Below are positions 1-11,800 of a DNA stretch of 64,000 nucleotides, in pieces. Position numbers and translations under genes: made by a program. Source of the stretch: Macrostomum hystrix (Eukaryota > Platyhelminthes > Macrostomidae); contig CATNEN010000037.1 of assembly GCA_950097015.1 (NCBI GenBank), forward strand, positions 2,378,501-2,442,500, given 5' to 3'. The notes under the pieces are model-generated. The model did not search any database. It was not told the DNA's origin and was given only the letters and a program-made list of their open reading frames with translations. Every line of letters begins with the position of its first letter. Within the stretch, counting starts at the first letter, position 1.

Positions 1-1662
1 GTACCTTTACTTGCTGGAATATAAGAGTACTTGAGCTCTACCACCCTAAAGTAAACGCGCGCGCTATTCTTCCATACCCTTCGCCATTCAATGTCTCGAA
101 GTAGTGTCTATACGATAATTTAGTCGGGGTAAATAAAATCTAGATAATAAATCATGTATACGACCAGAAAGTACACGACTAACTGCAGCACTCAATATTC
201 GTGTAGGCTCCTCTCTTATACAGTGCTCTTATCGGCTTGACTTGCTGCTCTACAGTCCAAGTGTAATATGAATTAATACAGAATACTTGCGTTCCCAGCA
301 AAATAAGTACTGATTTCTCAATTACCCTCATGTGGCTGACTGTTGATTAACTAATCCCCAGTTGTCTCTCTAGATGTTGACTAGCCGCCGAGGTCACGCA
401 AGCAGTAGAGCGAAGAGAATCCTCTCTTCCTCCTTCCCTGTTTGTTTGATGAATATTAAAAACCTGTCGAGCATAAACAAAGGATTAATACTCTAATGCC
501 AATTATCTATCAGAAGGCATAGAGCATCATTTGGCAGCAGCTCTGATAACATTTTTCGCCCGCATTAAGAGACCTTCGTTGTTATTCTAGATCAATAAAG
601 TGTATTCAAAATAATACAAACCAAGCTACTTGATCAGTAGTATGTAGTGTATATAAGCATTTTTTAACAAAATATTTCGACTTGTTATTACTGACAAGAA
701 CCAGGACCAATTCATTACACTTTACCCATTAAACAATGATAATATGACGATAACAAGATAATGAAAGTTACATTAATTTTATATAGGTGATAACAAGAAA
801 GGTCAATAAAGTGAAACACACCATTTCAATATATTAGCATGCCAATGTTACTTTCAATAAATTAAAAAATTATGCACATAAAACACAAATAAATTCATTT
901 TTCAACTATGATATTATATATGCTTATGTATTATGCATACTTCACCAAAATATTTATATTTAAACCATTGGATTTACCACTTTGAACTATCAACTAAGCC
1001 ACCCTTAATTTGCTACCGTGTTTTCTTATTTAAATAAAAAAATTTAAATACAAAACACTTTTTTTCAACATTTCATATATAATTTACTTTTTTAGTCAGT
1101 ATGTAATAGTTTCCTCCCTTTCTTTACTAATTTGCCCAGTGGGCAAAAATGAATCAATGACCCAATGCCATAGAATAAGAAAATTATAAGTAAAACACTT
1201 TGCTTAGTTTTCCACACCTGCATGCCAAGGCAGCTATTGAAAAAATGACATTAATCTGCAATGCTATATTTTAAGTAGTGAGCAAAGGGCTTTATAGGCC
1301 AAAAAAACAATTTAAGAGAGATCACTGGGCAAAGGGAATAAATTTGACTATAGAGAATCAGAGACAATACAAGAAAGGATTAGATTGAAGAGGAAATTAC
1401 AATCAGGGTAACTATATAAGACAAGAAAGAGAATAAAATGTATAAAAGGCATGTAGGAGAGACAAGAAGGTGGAGGTATTGTTAGAAATGGTCAAAATGT
1501 AACAAGATTATTTCTTAGTCAATTGGTCACATGTGATATGATACCATATTTTTAATTATTATGAAAGCAAAATGTTATGAAGTTATGACGTTATTCTTCA
1601 TTATTATGAAGTTAACTTTTTCTAATGTGAATTTACAAGTTTAAACAATATCTATATATAAA
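1..1662. other. AT-rich intergenic DNA, no gene seen
   Basis: I see no open frame of coding character, no splice-bounded exon and no tandem array here. The only structured part is the edge of the Helitron that starts at 1663. Confidence 0.6.
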
Positions 1663-2217
1663 TCTATATATATAAAAGTGAAAACTCTGTCTGTCTGTCT
1701 GTCTGTGTGCAACCTTTTGTCTTTATAGACGCCGAAACCGCTCAACCAAATTGCACCAAACTTTGCACATACCTAAAACCACCTACGCTGAGTGCAATAG
1801 GCTACTCAAATTCCCGAAAAATCATTTCCTTCCTGCTCAAAAGTGCAAAAAACTGCTCAAAAATCGTCAAAAAATCACTCAATTCGACATATCGTCGCCC
1901 CACTTTGTCAGATTTTCTCCAAATTTGATCCACTTACACTTTACATGTTTTCCAACAATGCTGTCAATTTTGAACAACTCTACTCAATCCAGAACAAAGC
2001 TGCATCATCTCAAAGTGAGTCACTTTTTGTTTTCCGAGGACAGCCACCCCAACTCCCCTCCGCCACTCTGCGGGCCAAATTTTATTACAGCCACCCCTCC
2101 CTTCCCCGTGCGCCGAAGCCCCAGACTGTAGATTGTATTTCAAGCCATGAATGTACACAGCCCAAACCCCTAGACTGTCTACTGGCCCCCAAGCAGCACT
2201 GAGACTGAGTGCGGTAA

Positions 2218-2919
2218 GTGCGGTGGCGTCCTAGTGCGCAGGGCTCTCCGGTCGATATTTCTCTCCAGCCAGCCTGGGATAGAAGAAAGAGAGAGGCTGG
2301 CGTTGACTGGCTGTCAGAGAGGGCAATTCTGTGTCCTAGAAATGATGCCGCCAACAAAATTAACTACCAACTGCTTCAGGAGTTGCCAGGTGCAGTTTTC
2401 ACCTACAAGTCAATTGATACAATGTTGACTGATGACACCGCTGTGGAGTATCCTGTTGAGTTTCTGAACTCTCTAGATCCTCCTGGAACTCCATCGCACA
2501 ACTTGCAGCTGAAAGTTGGGGCACCAATTATGCTCCTCCGCAACCTGAATGCGCCAAGGCTGTGTAACGGCACCAGACTGATAGTCAGGCGGCTCTTCCC
2601 ACACGTGATTGAGGCCACGATAATGACTAGATCTGGCAGAGGAGAGTCTGTGTTCGTTCCCCGGATTCCAATTATCCCCACGGACCTGCCATTTCAGTTC
2701 AAGCGACTGCAGTTCCCTGTGAGAGTGTGCTTTGCGATGACTATTAACAAGGCTCAGGGACAGTCGCTGAAGGTGGCTGGCATCAACCTGGAGACTCCTT
2801 GCTTCTCGCATGGGCAGCTTTATGTTGCCTGCTCCCGTGTTGGAACTCCAGCTGGCCTATTCATTTTCGCACCAAGGGGAAGAACAAAGAATGTGGTGTA
2901 TCCCCAGGCCTTGAGGTGA
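2218..2919 (+). pseudogene. PIF1-like Helitron helicase, C-terminal fragment
   Basis: The frame gives about 230 residues that resemble the C-terminal half of the PIF1-family helicase of Helitrons. Recognisable pieces are the ERAILCPRND segment, the LKVGAPIMLLRNL segment, motif V (AMTINKAQGQS) and motif VI (HGQLYVACSRV). The Walker A and B motifs and the Rep/HUH nuclease are absent, so this is a remnant left after internal deletion. The first codon of the open frame is GTG and has no meaning as a start. The remaining frame is intact to its TGA, suggesting a fairly young deletion derivative. Confidence 0.85.
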
Positions 2920-3071
2920 CTCGCAAGCAATTAATAGAAAAGTAGTCACGAATTGACCTTGACCTGTCTAACTCTGAACTCTGAAACAGTTTAATTTTGT
3001 TTCTTTGACATTGTTATTGTTTTGCCATGGCTATTTTCCTTATGTATACGCGTGTACATGCATACTGTATA

Positions 3072-3314
3072 CAGAGGCAGATTTAGGGGGGCGGGGGGCA
3101 GTCGCCCCCCTGAATTTTAATCATGGGAATAAGATGCCCCCACCAGGGGCGCCAGTCGCAGCACTGGCGCCCCTTTTTGGCCGCTGGCGCCCCTTTTTCA
3201 GCCGCTGGCTCCCGTTTTTCAGCCGCTGGCGCCCTTTTCGGCCGCTGGCCCTGTGATTCTCATGGCGCTCCTCTGACAGACCGCCCCAAAACAAAATTCT
3301 TGGATCTGCCACTG
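3072..3314. mobile_element. hAT-type MITE nested in the Helitron
   Basis: The ends are imperfect inverted repeats: CAGAGGCAGATTTAGG on the left and, read from the other strand, CAGTGGCAGATCCAAG on the right. They are flanked by ACTGTATA (3064-3071) and ACTGTAAA (3315-3322), a 7/8 match to an 8-bp target duplication as made by hAT transposases. The 243-bp interior is very GC-rich and contains several copies of a roughly 19-20 bp GCCGCTGGCGCCC motif. There is no coding capacity. Confidence 0.7.
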
Positions 3315-3511
3315 ACTGTAAAGAGGAGTGGCTAAGAGACATGTTTCTAAAGAAGTAATCAAGAGGGGACAAACTTTTCACTTATTTTTTACTTAAAATG
3401 CCCTTAAACAAACTCTTCACTTTTCATTAATGCAGTAAATAAATAAATGGTGACCTTCATTATAAAGTTAATACAGAGACGTGAATTGCTTACTGCTTTG
3501 CTTTAAATTTC

Positions 3512-3542
3512 TGCCCCAAAAACAACGGGCAAAAAAAGCTAG
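3512..3542 (+). other. Helitron 3' hairpin and CTAG terminus
   Basis: TGCCC and GGGCA form a 5-bp stem with a 10-base loop, followed by an A-rich spacer and CTAG. This is the RC-terminator structure used by Helitrons. Confidence 0.75.
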
Positions 3543-6500
3543 TAGATATATAAATATATATAGAAAGCAAAGTAGCAAGAGCCTAGAAGTGAAATGTGAC
3601 ATGTCAATTTATATTTAAATTATAATGTTACTTTATTCTTTTCTGAGTTGTACAAATTTTGGGATATAAAATGATAGCTGCAAAAATATACAACAGGGAA
3701 AAATGAATAATATTTTCTTTGTATTTATAACTTTTTAATCATCATAACCAGAATGAAAATGTACAACCTGTTACTCGTATTTTCAACAAAACTTTAACAA
3801 ACTGAAACAAATTTTAACCCACTCTAGTGTTATCTGAATTCAGTCTCAGATTCATGATTTTGAGAGTTGGATAACAATTTGTAGCTAGTATAGAAAATAG
3901 TATTTTTTAATTCTGTGACCACTGATAAAGCAAAGGGGTAGGCGACCCCCTTCCATGGAAGAACCCAAAAGATAGTGAGGGAAGACCAAGTGTTTTACCA
4001 GCATGGCCCTTCGACTCTATCTACCACTCATTCAATGTAATTCACTTTTGGGTTGCCCCTTTCCTTGGAAAATCTTAGTCATACCACTGCTGCCAAAATC
4101 CTACCTAAAGTCACTAAAATCTAGACATGAGACATGAGACATAAAATTCCCTAAAGATTGATATGAAAAATTTAAGTTCAGTAGTTATCAACACAATTTT
4201 GAATTTAATATTACTTTCATACATGTGCAACCTCCCAAATCTTAGCCGGCCGTGTGACTTTGTTTTTGCTCAATTTACGACTTAGTTTGCTCTCATTTGC
4301 TCTCCTTTTCTCTCCCCTTTTTCCTTTTCTTCACGCCTTACTTTTTTGTCCCTTGGTCCCCCCTTTGATTTTTTGCGCTTGGTCAATTGGTTTTTACAAC
4401 TTAATTTGCTTGGCCCTTGTTTCACCCGGCCGGTTCAGCTGGGTCGGCCAGGTGTTGTGCATGTATGATTACTTTTTATTTGATATTAATTAAAAAACAC
4501 TATAACCCAACTTTCACTTGTCATTACTCTTAGGCTGAATTACAGTGCTCTTTGTCCATAGAAATAGAAGCCTAGGCTTCTAATAATATATATCATGTAA
4601 TGCTCATTTGTGTCCCATAAGTTTGTAGCTCATGGTTGGGTTTAATTTAAATCATACAGCAGGCCATTGGAAGGGCAACTATTTTGGCAAAGTCAGAATT
4701 ATTACTCTGTTACTTCATCAGTCAGTTAAGGGGGGATGCTTATGTTTTGAAAAAGTGGTGTCTAAATAAGAAATAGGCTTTATATTTAGTAATTCTGCTT
4801 TTATAGCCGAGGAATAAACACAATAACCAATCTGAGGGGTAGAACATTTTCAGCAGTGGACAATCTCTCTGGGCTGATATTCATTACTAATTACAGAAAA
4901 GTTTGGCTTCTGCTTCATGGAGAGCATAGACTTGTTCATTAAAAAGTTACAATTTTAAAATTTGAATGTAAATAGTTAATACCCATAGATTGGGCTGGGC
5001 TTGGCATGACATTGAAAATAAAAGAAAGGTAAGTAGATGAAGTAGGCATTAATATTTATGGCATAGGCCTATCTATAGGCCTACTGTAAAATAAAAAACA
5101 ATGAATATACATTCAACTGATTAAACTTCTGTTGGCGTTTTTTAAAGAAAGTACTGGTGCCTTCAGTTTTTAGTTTAAATACTTTTGGCATACATTGAAC
5201 TAACGTTTTATACGTTTAGTTGTATGCATTATAAATAGTAAACAATGATTTATGTATCGAATGGCATGACTCTTATTTTATTATCACAAATCGGCATGCG
5301 TTACTTTTCCCAGAATAAAAAATAAAAAATGAACTTTGAACTTATGCCTACAAATTATTGTATGTAAGCACAGTTTTATATTTTTCCTTATTAGTAGGCT
5401 TTTCATTCGTTTTTTCATAGATTTTCTTTAAACACTTTGTTTAAAATGGTGAATCTAACAAAAACTTTGCATATCAAAAAAATCAAATTGACTTAAAAAC
5501 TTAATCCCTTGAAAATTGTGGAAAGTTAATATACTGAAATCAGTGAAGAAAATTGCCCTATTGTCCTGACAATTTACGTTTTTTACTAATTTTAGAAAAA
5601 GGAGCCCTATACGATTTATTTCATGCAGATTGTAATCATTTTTCGAGAAATTGAAAATTGAATTTTTACATTCGTCCATTCGGTTCATTCACGTCCGTCC
5701 AAAAGTCGCGTCATTTTGAAATTTACTTTCCATAGACTCTAAGTACCTTCAACCCAGTGCCTTTAAAATTTACCACATGAGCGCTTCTAGTTTGTATAAT
5801 AGTTATAGCATTTTGCCAGATATCTCAGTCAGGGTTTTGCTAACTCTTATTGTACAGCATTTGAAGTCGCATATTAAAATGGTTAGAATATTTCAGAAAC
5901 GAACTGCAGAGAGTTTTCTTTGCTGGCATGGTATTTCTTACTATTTTCCCTAAAGCCGAGTCCTTAAAAGTTACAAATACAAGAAATGTAGAAATGAAGA
6001 TTTTCTTTTCTAGAAATGAAAAGCGTGAAAAGAAATCGTGAGAAACATTTTTTATTAAAATTTTATGGCACTGATCAGAAGAGTTGCTATCTATAGTTTC
6101 CGTTAATAGCTCCAAATGAAGTCGACAAAACAGTACGTTACATGACATTTAAAGCCGTTAAAAAGTTGACTTATAGTAATGTCTTAATTTATTGAGCGAC
6201 AGGAACTATTCTTGTAGGCGGCGCGGTTGCACAGATTTGAGCTTTTTAAGCTTTTTGAGTTGCACAGATTGCAAATATTATGGAAGCAAAGAAAATTAAT
6301 ACAAAATTGAAGAAACTTTTAATATATATAGGTAAAAGTGTTATTGTGAATCCATGCAGAAGGCACAAATTGTAAAAAAAAGCGAAAAAAATTAACTATG
6401 AAAAAATGAAAATTGTTCTTCTTTTCTAAGTATTTCCGTCACATTAACGCAGTTCTTTAAAACAAGCCAGTTTCTATATTAACTATACACACACAACGGT

Positions 6501-6698
6501 ATTAAGTTTGAATCTAATTAGAGAAAAAGAAAAAAACACAACCGCATTGGAGCCACCTGTACAATAATACCGACTTATCTCTCGGCGCACAGTTGCTGAA
6601 TTCAAACTTTATAATAAAAAAATTAATTCCTTAAAAGACAATAATTTTTTTTGAGAAAGTCTTTCAATATCTACTTTAAGTAGGTCACGAGCAATGCT
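3543..6698. other. AT-rich intergenic DNA
   Basis: No gene is recognised. A short GC-rich patch at about 4240-4460 has the words CTTAGCCGG and GGTCGGCCAGGTG, which resemble the start of the insert at 10276 (CTTAGCCGG, GGCTCGGCCTGGG), so it may be a relic of the same element family. Confidence 0.5.
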
Positions 6699-6704
6699 TT
6701 TATT
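6699..6704 (-). terminator. Candidate poly(A) signal of AGTPBP1
   Basis: AATAAA on the minus strand, 218 bases beyond the AGTPBP1 stop codon. It is the nearest canonical signal I saw; use is not shown. Confidence 0.35.
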
Positions 6705-6921
6705 TTTTTGCGAGGAATGCAAATTGTGGCAACAACAATCAGCACCCAGCACATCAGCACAGTCGATTTTCTTGCGATTTTGTCTCATCCAACAGCTGAG
6801 ACCGCAGTGTGCCAATGCTTTCATGCCAATGCTTTCGATGTTTTGTCTACTTTTTCGTTAGTTTCGATAGTTCGATAGTTCCGCTGTCGTTAAATACATC
6901 GTCGCTACTGCCGAGTCTGCC

Positions 6922-8831
6922 TTATATTTCAACGCCATAATCTACTTCTAGATGATCCTCATCAGCATCATCTTCTTCTTCTTCATCGTCATCGTCATCA
7001 TAATCGTCTTGGCCGACAGCAGCTGCGGCAGCCTTCGATTTGGTCGCTCCGGCGCCTCGGCCGGACAACGCGGCTGACGATGGCGACAGTTGATCTGCTG
7101 GCGGGTCCTCGCAGGGCGACTCGCCCTCCGCCCAGCGGAGCAGCGCTTCGGCTAGGCGGGCGCCCATCTCTTCCAGCTCTCTGGTGCCCATGTGGCAGCC
7201 CTTGTAGGGACCCTGATCGCAGCAGCTATAGGATGCCTCCAGCGTGTAGGCGCGCAGGATGCCAAGATGGCGCCAGGCGACAACTCTGGCTGTGGACTCT
7301 TTGGTGCGATCCACCTGGGGCGTTTTTTAGTTCAGAGAGAACTGTGCCTGTGGAAATCTTACAACAAAGGCGTGTGTGCTCAGGAGTCAGCGAAACTGGC
7401 AGAATTGCCTCCTCGCTGGCTTATTATAAGGAAATATTTTTTTTTAATAATAAAAATTTTTTGATAACTACGTCTTAATAAAGAGCCGCCTGACAGCAAA
7501 GACACATCATGACCCGCACTTTGAAGTTGCAAGTTCGCCACGCAAACGCCGGGGCCATCTGGGCTAGCAGTCGGGGCAGCTCCCTGTAGCCCTGATCCTC
7601 GATCCAGACCCTGCCACCACCACCGACGCTGACGGCGCCGCTGACGGGTCGACTTTCATCGTCCTGCAGAGCCACATCGGCCGGTTCTGCTGGCAGCCAA
7701 CCAGGATTGTCCCGATCGTCCGGCAGCCAGCTGAGGCTGGGCGAGCAGCCGAACATGAAGACATTGTTGTGACGCGAGTGACCGTGACAGTCGATGTACA
7801 CCACTGGCCGGCGACCGCTAGAGCACAGGTAGCTGAGGAGGCCCTAAGTAAAAAAGTAAAACAACGTTTGCAATTCAGGTCAATTCAGGAGTAACTGAAG
7901 CTTCAGGTCAATTCAGTAATAACTGAAGCTTCAGGTCAATTCAGGAGTAACTGAAGCTTCAGGTCAATTCAGTAATAACTGAAGCTTCAGGTCAATTCAG
8001 GAGTAACTGAAGCTTCAGGTCAATTCAGGAGTAACTGAAGCTTCAGGTCAATTCAGTAATAACTGAAGCTTCAGGTCAATTCAGGAGTAACTGAAGCTTC
8101 AGGTCAATTCAGGAGTAACTGAAGCTTTAGGTAAATTCAGGAGTAACTGAAGCTTCAGGTAAATTCAGGAGTAACTGAAGCTTCAGGTCAATTCAGGAGT
8201 AACTGAAGCTTCAGGTCAATGCAGGAGTAACTGAGCTTCAGGTCGATTCAGGAGTAACTGAGCTTCAGGTCAATGCAGGAGTAACTGAGCTTCAGGTCAA
8301 TTCAGGAGTAACTGAAGCTTCAGGTCAATTCAGGAGTAACTGAAGCTTCAGGTCAATTCAGGAGTAACTGAAGCTTCAGGTCAATTCAGGAGTAACTGAA
8401 GCTTCAGGTCAATTCAGGAGTAACTGAGCTTCAGGTCAATGCAGGAGTAACTGAGCTTCAGGTCAATTCAGGAGTAACTGAAGCTTCAGGTCAATTCAGG
8501 AGTAACTGAAGCTTCAGGTCAATTCAGGAGTAACTGAAGCTTCAGGTCAATCTTGCTGTAAATGAAGCCACACAGAATTAAACTTCTGTGCCTAAAGCCA
8601 ATTTTTATAAATTATGATAAAATCCAACGGCTTCATGGTGCATGCAGCAGGTGGATCGCAAAGCAGTGAGACACCTTGCAGTGAAAAATCTCTGGATGAG
8701 CTTGGCTACTCGGCGCCAACCAGGTCCGGTTCAAATCCTCCACAGCCAGTGAGCAGCGGTGGTTGCCGTTGATGACACCGTCAGGATTCAGCATTGGCAC
8801 GATTTTGAATACGAAACGGCGGCGCAGGAAC
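6922..8831 (-). CDS. AGTPBP1: AGTPBP1 exons 7-9: catalytic core and acidic tail
   Basis: Exon 7 (8675-8831) encodes [18 protein letters not shown], invariant in CCPs. Exon 8 (7520-7843) has [17 protein letters not shown] with the third zinc ligand. Exon 9 (6922-7314) has [10 protein letters not shown], the catalytic Glu in YTLEAS, and GTRELEEMG, then ends in a strongly acidic tail. Choosing AAA|GTGCGG as the exon 8 donor gives the same spacing as vertebrate CCP1. Confidence 0.9.
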
Positions 8832-11800
8832 CTGCGTTCGGAGAAGAAAGTTATCGGGGTGAAAGAGCATCAGGATTGAAGCCATTTAGAACGGAGCAAC
8901 GTTCGAGATTGCACGGAAACCCAGCTTTACATAGCAGCCCCAATGTGGCGCACCTGGCAGACGGGCTCAGCAGGTGGGCAACCAGACCGCGCACAACCCA
9001 GCTGGCGTTGGCCTCGCCAGGGTGCACCCGGCCGGTGATGAATACGCATGGCCGATCGCGCAGCTCAGCCGTATCAGCCGCCGGAGCCGTTACAGTCAAC
9101 AGTGGCAGCCGGTTTCCGCCTAGAGACTGGCAGAGCCATTGCTGATAGAAGGCTACGCTGGCGTCGCGAGACGCGACCAGTCGCCAGTCGTCCAGATCGG
9201 ACATGAGCCGTGAGTAGGTGTAGGGCACATAATAAGCCACGTAGCAGACATCACCGAGGTGGCGAAATGTCAGCGAAAATGAGGCCGTGTAATAGGGCTT
9301 AGTTCCGGCCTGGAATGTTTTTGAACGGAGCAAAGCTTGAGAACTGATTAAAAGTAAACTGAACCTGAACTGAAACTGAAACACCAACTGGACCTATTCA
9401 AACACCAACTGGACCTATTCAAACACCAACTGGACCTATTCAAACACCAACTGGACAACTGGACCTATTCAAACACCAAGTGGACCTATTTAAGCACCAA
9501 CTGGACCTATTCAAACACCAACTAGACCTATTCAAACAACTGGACCTATTCAAACACCAACTGGACCTATTCAAACACCAACTGGACTTATTCAAACAAC
9601 TGGACCTATTCAAACACTAACTGAACCTATTCAAACACCAACTGGACCTATTTATTTTAACATTAAAAAAAGTAAAAGCGAGAGCATAGAGAGCAACTCA
9701 AGATAGACCAAAAGCAAGAAGATAAAATTACCTGCTTGGCTCTCTGGTAGTGATTCCGATAGTAGCACACTCTATTGCCAGCTCGAAACCAATGCGGCCT
9801 GCCCAGTTGCGCTTCCCTATTACTAAAAAGCAAAGGTCGCATGCCGCAATTGAACTGCGAATTCGGCTTCTCGCAGTTGATAATATTGAAGCGATAGGCC
9901 ACATTGGGCTGAACATTGGCCAGCCGAAAATAGAACCACTGCGTGTGGCCTTTATGTCCGATATCCGGATTCATAACAAGGTCATATTCTCGCTCTCGGA
10001 TTTGAATAGCCCGACGTAGATTTCCAGACTCAAAGCGCGACTCAAAAATCAGGTGGTCAGCGCCGGAGCCCGTGAGCAGCCGTTCATCCTCGGCAGGTGG
10101 CGCCGGCTGTGTCCGAGGCGGCTGCTGATGACGCTGCTCGGCAACCAAGGCATCAAGATCGAAGACCACTCGATTCAACACGTCAGACGGATCGATCCAT
10201 CTGGCCAAAGGAGCAAAAAATCGGGGGGGGGGAAATAAATAATTAAACACAACAAAGATATTTATTCAATTGTAGTGCCCGTGTTCCTTAGCCGGTTTGA
10301 CAGTGTCGGCTGCCCGCCGTTGTTTCAGGCCGGTTTGGTTGGCTCGGCCTGGGCCTCTCTCACCCTCCACCTCCATCTCTGCTCTGCGTGCCCTATGTAG
10401 CCACCTGATTGGCTGGGCGCGAGCATTGTCTGCTAACCCTTAGCCCAGCCCTGCGTGGCTTTGCCCCTCCCGCCAATCCGCTCTGCGTATCTTGCCCGTC
10501 CACCCGGCCAATGCGTACAACTCAACCCATCCCTGCGCTCTGGTGCTTGATTTGGTGGTTTGTGCACCGCCTCCCCTGTCTGCCCCTCTCCCAGAGGTAG
10601 CTGCCCTATTTTTGCTATCATCTGCCCTCTCCGGCGATCGCGTTGAACTTTAAGATTCGAGCCCTAAAGACGGTCTCTAACTGCGAAGACTCAATTTATT
10701 GCATACAAATACACCAAACTCGTCAAAGAACTGTGTCATCCTGCGTTCCGATCGGTAAGCGCTTCATTCGTGTCTGTCCCAGCACGAATGAGTGCCAGCT
10801 CCGTACTGTACGATCTTACCTAGGAGAACTGCGTGAGCGTCCTAACACCACCAGTGCCAGGCTGAAGCAGCACGTCCTGGTTCAGTGATTACTCGTAGTT
10901 TACTTAATGGCACTGTAGGCCGGGGATCCCAAACCAACCACAGTCAAGAGTTCAAACAGTTACACAAATGAATCTATGGACCAAACCTCCTGGCATCCTC
11001 CAGCATGAGGTCGTTGGCGCACTCGCTTCGTCGAGTATCACAGGCCTCCCGACGAGGCGGCGGACAGACGCCAGACAACTCGGGCCCGGCTGCGATGACA
11101 AAATCTACGAGCGAACGAGCGACAGAACTGGGCGCGGCTGCGGTCGGCGAAGGCTGCTCCGGCAGGCCGGCGATGCTGCGACTGCGCAACGCCGATGATG
11201 CGGCCGCCGGTGCGAGTAGGGCCGACGTGGCTGAAACTGAGAGACGACGATCGGCTAGCAAATATTGACTCGTTACCACCGGCTGCCCGACTGCCAGGTT
11301 CGCCAGGCTTGGCAGACTCGGCGACGGTATCAGCTGGGCAGCCGAGCAGGCCAACGCGCACTTGGCTTTCATCGGGTCGTAGCCGAGCAGTTCGGGCTCC
11401 AGATGACCGTAGACGGAGCGGAGTTCATCGGCTGAACGCGGGTCCGGACCGCCGATACCATCGTCTGCGAACTGGCCGGACTGTTGCTTCTGCTGCTGCT
11501 GTTGCTGCTGCTTCTTCGCGTCGCCATTGCCAGAACTATCCTCCTCATCGCTGTCGCAGGCGAATGCAGTTGAATCTTCAGGATCTTCAGTGTCTGCGTC
11601 TGCGTCTGCGTCCACAGTGACAGAAGCGGCTAAGCTGACCAGCAGCTCCAGCATTGCCGGGGTGTAAGGCGACAGCGGGCTGGGCACAGGCAGGCAGACG
11701 CGGGGCGCGCAGTAGCGCAGGACGATGCAGGCTCCGGCGCTTAGCAGCTCGCCACTGGAACCGGATGCCCCACGGAGGCAGAGGTTGTACAGAGTGTCCG

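Larger units (their letters stand above)
1663..3542 (+). mobile_element. Non-autonomous Helitron with both termini
   Basis: The 5' end begins TCTATATATATAAAAGTG followed by a CTGT run, a typical animal Helitron left end with the obligatory TC. The 3' end has a short hairpin (TGCCC at 3512-3516 pairing with GGGCA at 3527-3531) followed eight bases later by CTAG at 3539-3542. The base before the element is A (1662) and the base after is T (3543), as expected for Helitron insertion between A and T without target duplication. Only the C-terminal part of the helicase remains (2218-2919). The Rep domain and most of the helicase are missing, so the copy cannot move on its own. A hAT-like MITE is nested at 3072-3314. 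Confidence 0.85.

Noticed and set aside
5840-6148. 102-codon minus-strand ORF
   Set aside because: AT-rich composition, no motif, no regulatory context; could be chance or an old transposon piece.
6609-6824. 71-codon minus-strand ORF downstream of AGTPBP1
   Set aside because: Has an ATG but lies in the probable 3' UTR of AGTPBP1, with a poly(A) signal inside it and no recognisable protein features.
7872-8550. CRISPR-like regular repeats
   Set aside because: Units are contiguous with no unique spacers, inside a eukaryotic intron.
8759-9145. 128-codon plus-strand ORF
   Set aside because: Antisense shadow of AGTPBP1 exons 6 and 7.
10662-10790. Functional SL RNA gene
   Set aside because: No GT donor after the leader-like exon, no Sm-type site seen, and the leader stem is broken by a mismatch.
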